NCBI GenBank assembly: GCA_001465935.1
Contig: LNKV01000011.1
Span: 374,743 to 438,742, forward strand
Direction of reading: 5' to 3'
DNA from: Clarireedia homoeocarpa
Lineage: Eukaryota; Ascomycota; Leotiomycetes; Helotiales; Rutstroemiaceae
DNA length: 64,000 bases
Both the position numbers and the translations under genes were made by a program. The notes beneath the pieces were generated by a model. That model saw nothing but the letters and a program-made list of their open reading frames with translations. It ran no database searches and was not told where the DNA came from. Of this stretch, positions 37,087 to 48,699 are shown in pieces. Position 1 is the first letter of the stretch, and each line of letters starts with the position of its first letter.

Positions 37087-38823
37087 ATGGCAGACGAAAT
37101 AACGCTCCCGACGCTGGTTCGCAACGAATCACATTCAATTGATGCGATCCCGATAGGCCTTTCAAGAAAACGCGTTCGCGACTCACCTCCTCCAGATTCC
37201 AGCGATCCGCCCATCTTTTCGAGTGATGATGACCCGTCGATAGAGAAGTACACCCAAGGCAGGCGCAAACAGCGCTTTCGGGGTCCTTGGTTCAACCAAC
37301 AACTCGCCTCGGACCCCGTCGTCGAGGATGAATCTGCGAGACAGAAAGCACCCGTGAAACAAAAACGAAAATTCCAACGACAAGTTGATAGTGGTATCTT
37401 TATGGGAAGTGACGATACAGAATTAGAAGATTCCGCATTAGAGGAGCGCATTACTATTCCAGTTCCGCCAGTAACCCATTCGCTCAAGCTTAAGATGACA
37501 TTTGATCCCCCTAAAGATGTGCATGCGCAAACCAGAATTGAGAAGTGTCTGGAGAAGGGAGAAGAAAACATAGATTTATCGTGAGTCAACCATACCAGAC
37601 GACTAATTTTCGTTCGCTCAGTCTAACTTGTCCTTAGTCGAATGGCATTGGAGGACCTATCTAGTGCTACCCTTATACCGCTCAAAGGCTTCATCAAACC
37701 TGTCCTTTCATCGTATTCCAACCTCGAGCCATCCCTAAAAATAATTCTTTCGAGCAATCTACTCACGAGACTACCTGCGGAACTGTTCAACCTTGACAGA
37801 CTAGTATTCTTAAGTCTACGAAACAACCGGCTGCGGGAGCTACCGCCAGCAATTGGTAAATTGAGGAACTTGGAAGATCTGAACATATCCCAAAATAAGC
37901 TGGGATATATCCCCTACGAAATTTTGGATCTTTTTATGGGAGGAGGGAATCTATATGACTTTCAGTTGCACCCTAATCCTTTCTACATGCCGATCACAAG
38001 ACCAATGCGCGAAGCAGCCTGTTTCAACATCCCGCTACAACGACAGCGACGTGTTGAGCGAAACACGAGGGTATCTGCTAGACCTTTGCCTCGAAGGACG
38101 GAAAGAGAGACGCAGACAGAAAATGACTTCCCACAAACCGTGTTTCCGCCTTCAAGTATATCACCGGCTGATCGCCAATCTGACGAAATATGTTTTTTGT
38201 CTCCTAAATTCCGGACGGAAGTACGATTTCTTGACACTTTTGGTCGGCGTGTCAAAGGGCCCGTATTCCCCACAGATTCATCTTGGGTTGGTAATGGAAG
38301 AGAGGCCAGACTGCCTGTAGCAGATGCCGATGATATTCCGGTTCCCCCGAGGGAAGAATCACGGGTACAAAGTCTCGTGGAAATTGCTCTTAGAGCATGT
38401 AGCCGTCACCCAGAACTTAAGCAGCTCAACTCGTACCTCGAACATCCGCCACCACAGATTCCCTCATTATTGCAAAAGGCCGAGAATTCTCATCACTCTG
38501 GAGCTACGTTTTGTACTGTTTGCGAACGAGAATATATTATTCCACGTACGGAGTGGATAGAATGGTGGGAGATACATGAAGCATCAATTAGAGAACGAGC
38601 AGAGACTTCGGGTATTGTGACCGGAATAGCCAGTGCCGCAAGTCCTCTGAGACGAGTAGAGAACGAAAGAGATGCTGCGGAGAAGCTTGTGCCATTGATG
38701 CGAAGAGGTTGTAGCTGGCTCTGTCATCCTCAATTTGAGAAAACTGCACGGGAGCAGTGGCCAATGATGGTCAAGTATGGAGAGGAGGATACTATGACAG
38801 GAATGGGTGATGAATTGAACTAA
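37087..38823 (+). CDS. Leucine-rich repeat protein
   Basis: Exons 37087-37580 and 37638-38823 give 559 aa; the intron 37581-37637 splits a Ser codon. Residues 1-165 are charged and disordered, with SRKRVRDSPPPDSSDPPIFSSDDD and a basic QKAPVKQKRKF patch that could be a nuclear signal. An LRR block covers about residues 190-270: LKIILSSNLLTRLPAELFNLDRLVFLSL, then RNNRLRELPPAIGKLRNLEDLNI, then SQNKLGYIPYEIL, each with the LxxLxLxxNxLxxLP pattern. Near the C-terminus CTVCEREYIIPRTEWIEWWEI and RRGCSWLCHPQF contain paired cysteines that may bind zinc. LRR blocks of this kind serve as protein-binding surfaces; the partner is unknown. It sits just left of the putative metabolic cluster and looks like an ordinary cellular gene marking its border. 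Confidence 0.82.
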
Positions 38824-39423
38824 TATTGGGTTATAATTAGTGACAGGCCTACAAGCCGCTTGTATAAAGTACAGTTTGTGTAAAAAAGGGCGATATAGTG
38901 GGCGATTGGCGTTCTCACGCGGGATAACTATGTTACATGAACCCGAAGATATTGTATAGATCATTCGGCATAAGGGAAGCATGCCTACCATAGCAAGCAT
39001 GTACATAACAGCGTTCATATTACTCATCCGATCTCTACTTGCTCAAGTTTGTCTTGTGCTCGAAAGCCTCACCCCCACCGGCCCCGCACTGACGGCTGCA
39101 GTGGGGAGGTTAGGACACCAGCATCAACGGACATATCGAAGTCCGCACCCCGCTTACGAAGCCAGATAGCTCTGTTATTTGCTGATCGGGCAGAAAGCTC
39201 TGTCGGCTGATGTTCATTGTCAAGTAGTAATGGTTGTGGCAGTGAGACTTTGGTAGAAAAAGTCGCGTATATTTGATCTGTCTTTCGCTGAAACTGATTG
39301 ATCTCATTCGTTACAACTTCACAGCTTTTCTCATTCAGCCTTTTCATTGCGATCAGAGGTACAATCATACTTCACTAAGCCCACCTCCCACCAAAAAGAA
39401 AAAAAAAAAGAAACGCTTTATAG
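38824..39423. promoter_or_regulatory. Intergenic, promoter of the fused monooxygenase
   Basis: 600 bp between the LRR stop and the monooxygenase start. An A-rich run (39400-39414) lies 10-25 bases before the ATG, as in many fungal 5' leaders. No gene is supported in it. Confidence 0.4.
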
Positions 39424-41547
39424 ATGGCTCCAAATGGCACGAGTACAGGGGAGGAGAGACCGCTGAAAGTATTGATAGCAGGTGGTGGGATTGGTGGTTT
39501 GTCAGCTGCCATTTTCCTGCGGCACGCAGGGCATGAAGTTGAGGTGAGTACACCTAAGACTTGTCCATCCCTTACAATTCACTAATTCGCCACGAAGATT
39601 TTCGAGTCGTCGAAATTTGGGTCAGAAACTGGTGCAGCTATCCACATTCCAAGTAACGTGAATGGTCTCCTTCGTAAGATGGGGTTGATCCCAGAGGATC
39701 ATGGCGCGAACTTAACAGAGTATGTTACTGAGCTCAAACCGAATGGCGAAGAGGCCTTTTGTAGAGACATGAGACCTCTCTCTGCAGTCTTTCCATTTCC
39801 TTGGCAACTCATCCATCGAGTGGATCTACACAGTGCGCTGAAAGAGATAGCAACGTCAAGTGAAGGCAAAGGCACTCCAGCTGTGCTCAATTTACGAAGT
39901 CGGGTTGTCTCAGTTGATGTTGAAGCTCCCTCCTTGACTTTGGCCGATGGAACTACACATACGGGGGATCTTCTAATCGCTGCTGATGGCGTGCATTCTA
40001 AGATCAGAGATTTCGTAGCACCGGGAACCCCGGCGCCTGCTTCATCTGGTTCTAGTGCTTTCAGATTTATGATCCCTGTCGATGAAGTTCGCTCAGATCC
40101 TAGAACTGCGCATTTCATACAGAAAACAGGTGATATGCGTCTACATCACGGAACAGACCGACGGCTTGTGATATACCCATGCAGGAAAAACACTCTTCTC
40201 AATTTCGTGGCTATGCATCCAGAGGAAGAAACTGAGGCCAGTACCGAAGAATGGAATCAAGCTGCTTCAAAAGAATCGCTTTTAGCTTGCTTCAAGTCGT
40301 ACCCCGAAGACGTACAAATTCTCCTCTCCAAAGCATCACCCGAATCAATCAAGCTATGGAAACTGCTAGATCACGACGAGCTAGGAAGAGAAAATTGGGT
40401 ACGGGGTAAAACCTGCTTACTTGGTGACGCAGCCCATGCATTCTTACCCCATCAAGGCCAAGGCGGCGCCCAAGCAGTCGAAGACGGCGCCGCACTTGGC
40501 GCACTCTTCCCACTCGGAACGCAAGCCTCTGACATCCCAAGTCGGCTTCAACTATACGTTCAAGCCCGCTACGACCGCGCAACCATGGTTCAGGGTTTCA
40601 CCAGACAATCAGCATTCAAAACAGCTCGCGGCAAACATGGCGGTAAAGCCCTCGACCCCATGACGTTTGCCAACGCCAATTTGAACCATGACGCATATGC
40701 CCATGCGAGCGGAATTCTTCGCCGGTATTTATCTCAGAATGCTGTGTTTACGCGCATGCCGGCTGCTTTTGGGCCTACACTAAGTCCGAGGCAGAACCGA
40801 TTCGGGAAACCAAGGGCATTTGGGAATCCATCTCATACAACTAGCTATGTGAAGTTTAAGACGTATAAGAGTTATTTGAGTGCGCTTTTACCTAGCGAAG
40901 ATCTCTCAATCGCAAGTCATGGTGGTTGGGCTACAGCGACTTTTACGGTAACACGTCTCGGGAACTTAGATTGGTTGGGCGGGAGAGGGTACTCGTTCTT
41001 TGCCTTGCATATACATGATGTTACGAATGGCAAGCCCGCCACGAATGGAGCGGCAAACGATGGAGCTCATAGCGAGAATGAAGTGAAGGGTGATTTCGTA
41101 CCCGTCATGTTCGAGAACCTGGCAGATCCGATTATTACCGGAAGAGAAGAACTTGGTGTCGCGAAAGTCTATGCTACTCTAGATGAGACTACTTCTGACT
41201 CATCATTTGCGCTCAGAGCAGGATGGCAGGGGACGGAGTTCTGTAGATTGACGCTTGAGGGTTTAGAATCAGCATCAAGTGACACTGCTGCGGCTGAAGA
41301 ACCTCCAACGCTTCATTGGAAGGTCAATCCAAATATCAATGCTGGAGAGCTCGTCTCGGTGGACCTTCCTGCGCTGAAAACGAAATCGCATAAGGTGTGG
41401 AAGGCAAATTCCGCGAAGATTGAGTGGACTGACCTGGAGGGAAAAGAGTTGGAAAGGGCTTTTCCCACTTTGATTAATATTGTGGAGGGGTTGAGGGATA
41501 TCCAGTTAGTAGAGGTGCTAGAGAGTGGCATGAAAGCATCGTCATGA
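39424..41547 (+). CDS. FAD-dependent monooxygenase fused to an acetoacetate-decarboxylase-like domain
   Basis: Exons 39424-39543 and 39598-41547 give 689 aa. Residues ~14-380 form a PHBH/salicylate-hydroxylase-type flavin monooxygenase: dinucleotide-binding GGGIGG at 20-25, a mid-domain LIAADGVHSKIR (DG motif), and FAD-ribityl GDAAHAFLPHQGQGGAQAVEDG starting at 316. Such enzymes hydroxylate aromatic rings, sometimes with loss of a carboxylate. After a linker, residues ~410-680 carry a second domain with VKGDFVPVMFENLADPIITGREELGVAK (GREELG at 555-560), typical of the acetoacetate decarboxylase-like superfamily. The bacterial Schiff-base lysine pair lies in a stretch that seems shortened here, so decarboxylase activity is uncertain. 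There is no stop or splice signal between the halves, so one polypeptide is expected. It is convergent with the transporter gene downstream. Confidence 0.88.
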
Positions 41548-42246
41548 GAGCGGAAGAGTAACAACGTGTCATCGGGAATAGGTATTGACGTTTATATAAA
41601 TATCACAAGATATGAAGCATATTTCAACTTCAGTTTATATTTGAGGAGAGCCCTATGCGTATTCGAAGCCATTAGCCCAGCCATAGTTAACATAGTATCG
41701 AACGAGCATGAGATAATCACACTCGAGTTTGACCTTTCGTTACTTATTCTGCCACCCCAATACTTCGGGTTTTCCACGGATATTGGAGTTCTGGAACAGT
41801 TTGGTTCGTAAACCTGCAGAACCCCCCCCCCCGGGGAAATTCCTTATATGAAAGCTTGAGAATGCTACACGGTAGTGAGACTCAAAGTAGATCTCCAGGT
41901 GAGCAAACGGAGCGACTTCTAATCTACGTGAATCACTCACATGCATAATCAAAGAGTGGAATGATCATTAAGCAACGCTAGATCAGGAAAAATTCGAAAC
42001 CATTCGAGTTAGAGGCACATCCTTGAGAGGTATATCAAATCTTGCCTATTTGGAACGGTTTTGAAAATTCTCAATACAGTGCTGGGAGATGAAGCTATTC
42101 GGAAACGATTTCGTGGTGAGTTAGTTACGAACCCCCTTGGTGAATTTCGTATAATTTCAACTAGGACAACATATACGCCGCGCAAGACGTAAGTCATATC
42201 CCTCTCTGTCCCTCTGATAAAAATCATCAGCATATACCACTTCTGC
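41548..42246. other. Intergenic between convergent genes
   Basis: About 700 bp separate the stops of the monooxygenase and transporter genes. The stretch contains a run of 13 C at about 41822-41834. No gene is supported. Confidence 0.5.
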
Positions 42247-43907
42247 CTACACCAACCACGCAAATTTCCTTCTAGTCCAAGGACCACAAAAGTAAAGCGG
42301 CACACCCAACACCAGCACGGCCCATTGCATCGCCGCAATCTCCCAAAACATCTTCACCAAACCCTCCTTCTTTAACCAATCCGAGATCCCCAGCGTAACT
42401 CCAAAAGCTACCAGATTCTTTCCCGCATTGATAAGCACTAAAGCCTCGGAACCAGTCGACGGCCAACCATCTACAACTACAGATAATACTACAGAAGGCA
42501 CGAATACCAATCCAGAGACTTGCATCGCATAGCCAACAGCGGCACTGTAGACGCTTCCTTGCTGGTTAATGATGTATGCGAAAAGGAGAAGACCAGGTGG
42601 TGCGATAAGGAATGGAATTATTAGCGCAGGCATGCGATTCTCAGGAATATGCATCTCGCTACGGGAGCGGCGATCGAAGAAGCGGGAGAGGAAATCTGTG
42701 AAGGGGCCTGCGATAGGATACGCTACAATGATACCGATGAAAGAAGACAGAGAGAACAGTCCGAGTGCAGATGCGGTGAATAGATATGGAGGCGGATACA
42801 GAAGTTGCGGCATCACTGACGAAGTTATAACAGCACTGTAAGATTGTTAGCTCTTGTGTCGTACGGCGGAATTTCCATTCTGCTTACCCAGCCAAGAACA
42901 CCCCGTAGGAAACTGTAGCAAACAATGCATGCGGCACCCCCAAAAATCTAAATGGCAACGAAAACTGTTCCGGCCACCCTCTCAATCCCTTATCATCCAT
43001 GCCTCTTCCTCCAAAACTCCACAAATCTCTCCAATAACTACCGGCATACGGCTTATTGATATCCGTTTCCGAAGGTCGACGACTAATCTCCTCATCTCCA
43101 CACTGAATCGTCTGAATCGCCTCTTTATCCGCTTCGAGCGCAGTTTCGCCTTCGTAAAAAACACGTCTGTAGTTTGTTTCTGGAAAGAAGAAGAGGGCGA
43201 GAGCGAGATTGGCGCCGATCAGAATAGCACAGATCTTCATGAACCAACGCCAGCCTTTGGCGGAGATGGTGTAGCCTGCGATCATGGGTCCGATTTGGGA
43301 GCCGCCAGAGAGGCAGAGAGAAAAGACGGCCATAGCGGTCGCGAAGTAGCGTTCCATGTAGAGATCTAGGGACTTTAGCAGTCATTCAAATCACCCTTTT
43401 CCACCTTCAATTGAAATAGAAAAACAATAGACTCACCAGCGACAACAGCGGGCCCAAGAGAATCAATACTCCCACCCGCAAACGCAGCAATAACTCTCGA
43501 CGCCAACAAACTATTGAAAGTCTTGGCCTCAATACTCCAAATACTAGCCGCAAGGAACAGAACCAACGCCGCAATGATGGTCGGACGTTTTCCAAAACAA
43601 ATGGCCGTTGGTGTCCAGATGATGTTCCCGATGCCTAGAGCTAGGACAGGGTAGGCGACCGTGTTGACCAGTTTGGCGTTCGTGACGTGAAATTCCTTTG
43701 CCAGCTCAGCGAAGCCGGTGGTGATTCCAGCTGTGTACATATTGGCAAGGAATACCATTATACTGACGCTTGCGAGAGCAGAATGACGAATGTATGCTGG
43801 CCATAACTGTTATTGTTCAATTAGCTAAGGTCTATGTCGTGGATATGGCAATTATTTACCTTGGGATCACCAGCTGTGCATCTCGAAAAAGAATTATGGG
43901 ACGCCAT
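42247..43907 (-). CDS. Major facilitator superfamily transporter
   Basis: Exons 43907-43860, 43806-43437, 43365-42888 and 42835-42247 give 494 aa, all with GT-AG introns. About twelve membrane segments are visible: the N-terminal half includes SVSIMVFLANMYTAGITTGF, YPVLALGIGNIIWTPTAICFGKRP (the loop 2-3 motif region), TIIAALVLFLAASIW and VIAAFAGGSIDSLGPAVVAG; a charged central loop (EADKEAIQTIQCGDEE) follows; the C-terminal half includes LGLFSLSSFIGIIVAYPIAGPF, ALIIPFLIAPPGLLLFAYII and WAVLVLGVPLYFCGPW. The style is that of fungal DHA1/HOL1-like proton antiporters or organic-ion importers at the plasma membrane. Its place inside the cluster suggests uptake of the pathway substrate or export of a product. 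The transported compound cannot be read from sequence. Confidence 0.9.
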
Positions 43908-44422
43908 GCTGGGTGTTTAGGATTGCGTGTCAATTGAAGACGCTCCGCTCCAATTCCTAGACAATCTTGGTGAAATGAAGATATTATTTACAAAACAAAC
44001 TGCATCTATGAAAGTTGACAACACAATCACTCGAGCAAGAAGAAAAAAAGATAAGTCACGCAGATCCATACCGGTATTAAATGTATCCACATCCAGCCTC
44101 CTAGATAAGTCGTCTCCCCTAAAAAAGCAAGTAGTGAAATGATAAGGGACTCCCTGGTTCCCTACACTCCTGGCCCGGGAAGGCGGGGAAGCGGGAGCGG
44201 GAGCGGGGTAACGGGTAAAGTGGTACCAAAGTATAGGTAAGGTTGATAAGTATACCACGGTTGTTTGTTACATTCTCCAGTATTGTATGATCTTGACGAT
44301 CTGATTCGATTAAACTACCCCTGTTGATAGAATCTATCAGAATAGATTTAAGCTTTATTTCGCCAGATACCATAGTAGTTCAGTTATTCCATCCCTTTAA
44401 CGTCTCATTGCTTGCATTGAGT

Positions 44423-44852
44423 CTACCATTCCCCGCCAATAGCATATCGGAATAAATTTGGGAAAACCTTGCCTCCTGTTTTACCCCAAGCCTGAGCCAC
44501 CCCCTGGAGGTGCACATTCGTGTCAGTCGATACATTAGCAATCAATTTGATGGACTGCTCTTACCGCATTCAATGACACACCAGTGAACATAACAACAAC
44601 GAAAACCGTTTCGATGGGATGGCTTCCTCTGGGCCGTTCGGTGAGATTCAGATTGTGATTGATGGGGCGATGGTTGGGGATGCGGTAGTGATCGCGCGGC
44701 CAGTAGTGAGGGTTTTGACCAGAAGATGGAGATTCGCGCGCGTTCAACGTTTGGTCGATATCTCCCCCATCGCCCGTGACGTGGATCTCGTAGTCCTGTA
44801 GCGTACTGTGTAGAGTTGAGGTAATGGGGTTATCCGTGATAGTGACCGACAT
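44423..44852 (-). CDS. Putative small hypothetical protein, two exons
   Basis: Exon 44852-44565 and exon 44503-44423, joined over a GT-AG intron of 61 nt, would give 122 aa. The first ~75 residues are polar and His/Asn/Pro-rich; then VFVVVMFTGVSLNAG forms one hydrophobic stretch and the end reads VAQAWGKTGGKVFPNLFRYAIGGEW. Not recognised. The spliced end looks more protein-like than the unspliced one, which is the only support for the intron. It lies divergent from the ALDH-like gene (start 45209), so the two would share a 356-bp promoter region. It could be a remnant of a larger membrane protein. Confidence 0.35.
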
Positions 44853-45208
44853 TGTTGCTTGAGAAAGTTCTTGGGATGGGCAGCGTAAGTTGGATCAAAT
44901 ATGAGTATTCAAATGCGTATTCGCATAGTCTATGAGTGCTATTAGTTTACCGGACTTTCGTCGTGTAGTCAATTCGAGGCTAGGAACTATATCCACGTCC
45001 GAGAGCTGATCCCGGTGGGGTACCGCAGTCAAACCTCCACATTCCGTCGCCAGATTTGGAACTATGAACCGTAGAATTGATGTCTTAGTCCGAGCAAGAT
45101 TAATAGTATTAGTTTGCATGAATAAGAGCCTGTTGTGTCCGCTTACGCCTGTTACCGTCAACTGTATGCACATTTCGGTATTCCGTCGCGAACATTAGCA
45201 ACATCAAA

Positions 45209-46845
45209 ATGGCTTCTAATAGCAACCTTGATCGCCTCCGCGCCAGCGAGATCGAAGGAACAACAGAGAACGTTCGTTATCGCCAAAGAGAGCTGGAGAG
45301 ACTGCACAGTAGTTTGTGCAGAAACAAGTCGTCATTGCTGTCAAGCATATTGAAGGATACAGATGGAGCTTCGGGGAAATCCAATTTCGAACCAGAGGCT
45401 GAATTCTGGCTTACTATAAATGCCATCGAGTCGCAATATAAATCTCTTGATTTTGAAAAGTCAATAGCCGAAGAGTATTTAATTGCCAAGGGATCAAATA
45501 ATGAGAATCGAAGGATTGGTAAGGGACTGGTTATTATTCGACCAACGACTCACACGCGGTTTTATTCCATCGTAACACCAATCACGACAGCCATTGCCGC
45601 TGGAAATTGCGTGGCTTTGGAGGTGAGTTGTGACTTTTTCGATTTGTAGAAATACACGTGCTGATCGGAAGTAGCTAGCCGATGCGATGTTGAATGTAGA
45701 CGCGGTGATGAAAGATCTCTTGCCAAAGGCTCTAGATCCAGAGACATTTTGCATCTTGAGCACTAGTATTGGGCAGCCGTCCAACGTGTTCTTAGTTGAT
45801 CAGACGAGCACAAATTCTACACCGTCTACTAACCAACTCGTCTCAAACTCGTCGGCGCGCACGATTGCAGTGGTGGATAGATCCGCTGACATCGATATGG
45901 CAGCGAAAACAATCGCCACAGCACGGTTTTCTTTCAATGGGACTTCTCCATACAGTCCGGATCTCGTAATTGTCAATGAATTCATCAAGAATGAATTCAC
46001 AGAGGCGTGCTCACGTTACGCGGGAAAGTTATTCCGTAAAAATAGTGTGCGCCCACAGAACAATGACTGCATCAAAACTGCTAGAGCTTTACGTGAAGCT
46101 GAAGAAAAGGGCCAGATCTCTATGTTCGGATCGGGGTCATTCAAAATTGTGGATATTCTTGACAGGTAAGTAACACTCTTGCAACAATCGGATCCCATGT
46201 AGCTGACTCAAGACAAGAAACTCTTCGGTGACGCAGATGAAAATAAGTGGCTACTTCCTACCTATAATTGAAGCAAGCAGTTTAGTTGACAGCATCAACA
46301 TTGCCAGATCTGAGTACGTACCTATCCGAGTTTGTATCTTCACGCAAAATCCCAAGCTGACACTTCCCAGATCTGATCTTCTCGCATTGTACGCCTTCTC
46401 TGATGCCGCAACTGCCAAGTTTCTTTCGCAACACTTCGATGCGTTAGCATCTTATGCTAACCATATTCCTTCACATCTACTTATGGGACCTGCAGCACCT
46501 ATATCTCCGCTTGCCCCACCTGCGAGACACAAGTATAGTATAGAGATGTTCTCCTCCCCGCGGCCGCAGTACACGTCATCTGCCTCGGCAAACGACGATG
46601 TAGCTTTGGTCGACCGTATTATAGCTGATTTTCATGAGCCTGCCAAACAACAGGCAGTGCTGCAGAAACTTGACGCGACCATGGGAGGAAAGCAAGGAAG
46701 GGTACTACAGCCGAGAAAAATTCAACCCATGGGGGATCAACTAGGATTTTTTGAGCAAGGAATTCTTCTAGGGGCTGCTTCAGTTTTAGCGTTCGCCATA
46801 TCCACCGTGGGAATTAGTATTTGGGCATGGAAAAGGCTGTTGTAG
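45209..46845 (+). CDS. Aldehyde-dehydrogenase-like protein lacking catalytic residues, membrane-anchored
   Basis: Exons 45209-45622, 45675-46165, 46218-46313 and 46371-46845 give 491 aa. The ALDH fold is clear: KGLVIIRPTTHTRFYSIVTPITTAIAAGNCVALE matches the substrate-channel segment, RTIAVVDRSADIDMAAKTIATARF precedes the active site, and TQMKISGYFLPIIEASSLVDSINIARS matches the later core. However, the active-site loop reads FNGTSPYSPDLVIVNE, with Pro230 where the family has the nucleophilic Cys (GQTC..PD), and the ELGGKSP segment with the general-base Glu reads QLVSNSSART. Both catalytic residues are therefore missing by motif alignment. The last ~28 residues (ILLGAASVLAFAISTVGISIWAWKRLL) are a membrane anchor, as in fatty-aldehyde (Hfd1/ALDH3-type) enzymes. 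All frames are intact, so this looks like a maintained pseudoenzyme rather than a decaying gene. The third intron could be retained in frame. Confidence 0.85.
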
Positions 46846-47690
46846 GACATGAAATCTGGATCTGGTGCTTCGTCTGATCGTTCAAGGAATATGTAGAGTA
46901 GTTGTTGGAGTTCATCATTTATTGCTGAATATAAACGTTTATCCGTCTGCAGGTGTAAGTTCTGATTTATCAAACTTCCAAGTTATGTTCTTGATAGGAC
47001 ATAAGGTAGAAAGGTAGAAAGCTAGTATAAGATGACCCCTCAAGCAGATCAGATTGCACAGTTACCACCTGAGCGCTCTCATGTTGAAATAGCGCACCCA
47101 CATGAAACATTACTTTGATAGTATGATAGATATATAGATGATCTATGAGGGAACCGAGAACTCGACATCGAAAGGGGTATGTCGTAGTTCTCCCTTCGCA
47201 CTCCATCTCAATTGTTTACTGCCGCAGCTGCCGTGGACTGGTGAGGGGAAAACAAAAGAGATTTGTAGAAATTAACATCGTTCTGTGATAAATAAGTGGA
47301 ACGCTCGCAGACGGCATATGTATTATCATCTCAGGGAGTCTGAGCTTATGCTAGCCATTGTCTTGGTTGAGGAAAGGCTGGCGCGCGCAGCAACTATTGG
47401 TAACTGTTGCGCTCGTCTCACTCGGAGAATTATTTATGAGTAAAGCGTCGAAGACAGAATCTGGCACATATGGAAGTTCTTTTAACATTGGTTGATGTGG
47501 AACGTTAATTGAAGTATATTCGAGAAGCCATTATTCACAAGACCCAAACCAAAAAGATACCGTACACTTTCTTCCAGAAGCGGCAGAATGACTCTCACCG
47601 CCTTGCCCAAATTCGCTGAAATCACAAAACACTCGAGATAATTCCTCTTTAACATCTTGAGTTCCCTATTTTCACGTCTCGGGTTCATTG
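46846..47690. other. Intergenic between convergent genes
   Basis: 845 bp between the stops of the ALDH-like gene and the dioxygenase gene. No repeat, gene or RNA was recognised. Confidence 0.5.
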
Positions 47691-48699
47691 CTAAGCGGTT
47701 ATGGCCGATCTGCCTTTTGCTGAATCCCAATGGCCCAAGGTGAACTGGCTATTACACATATTCCGCAGTTCCCAGTCCTCGGCGCCCAACTCTGCCGGCG
47801 TTCCAATATCCTCGAAAGACCCGCAAAGGCCCGCAACAAACATGGATGCCATGAAATGGTCGTCGGTCCCATGAGCGTCCCGGTACTTTGGTACTTTCAT
47901 CAACATGGTTATCGCGCGTCGCAAATTTGGACCGCTATTCTTCGTAATGGCGTCCTCAAATTCCTGTCTGAAGTCGAGCATCTCTCTGTCTGGGGGTGTT
48001 TCCATTGCAAAGTTATCTATGCTAAGGTGAGTAATGACGTGCTTTTATGCGGAGATTCCAAAGATCACTTATCACTTACCACGATACATCAGCATCTGAG
48101 ACCAGTTATTCCGATACAAATTATGTACAGCACCTCCTGTGCCGATGAAAAGGACGTTCTCTTTCCTCAAAGGACGCAGAGCCGTTCCGACCTTAACATG
48201 ATAATGTGGATCGTACCTGGCATTCATACTGATAATTGTTGTTGGTGGGCAACCCCCTGGAAACATTCGGATGAGAATTAGGTAGGTATCGTGGATCCAG
48301 TCAAATTTGTGGTTAAGTTTGGCATTGAAACCAGCGTGTTGGAGTAAATCAACGCAACGGTCCGCCATTGGTAGGTCGGGATTGAGATCGTATGTCTTAT
48401 ACTTTGCTGGGTCTACATATGCCACCGGAGACTTCGATGGTGATGGATTGGCTGAAACTTCGATTGCGTCTCCTGAGGCTGCCCAATGTGCACCCTAAAG
48501 AGAGGTCGTCAGCTTGATACCAAACGCAAGGCAGCACTCCAGTCTGAAAACTAACCATCATGACTACATGCTGTATACCGTTTGCAAGCGCCTCATCCCC
48601 ACATTTTTTCCAGTAGGTGGCGGATGCTGACTCTTCACCAAGCATCATAGTTGACCCATGGGAAAAGAAGTGCACTGGTGTTAAGGGTGTTCTTGACAT
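47691..48699 (-). CDS. LigB/DODA-type extradiol ring-cleavage dioxygenase
   Basis: Non-haem Fe(II) dioxygenase family that opens catechol-type rings beside the hydroxyl pair (protocatechuate 4,5-, DOPA 4,5- and similar enzymes). Exons 48699-48556, 48494-48080 and 48016-47691 give 294 aa, the usual family length (~270-300). Seen: VHFFSHGST with His10 and His14, GAHW with His51, FDWIHDTYLILIRMFP with His116, and LFIGTGGAVHNL with His172, matching the metal and catalytic histidine positions of the DODA class. The first junction rebuilds VVMM/GAHW; the last uses the second of two nearby AG acceptors (exon at 48016) because the first gives a stop. The first ATG in frame is 48699. It is divergent from the regulator gene (start 49514), with 814 bp between. 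The substrate is unknown; neighbours suggest a hydroxylated aromatic acid. Confidence 0.88.

Noticed and set aside
44895..45173. Minus-strand frame of 92 codons upstream of the ALDH-like gene
   Set aside because: Composition is unremarkable and it overlaps the expected promoter of the ALDH-like gene.
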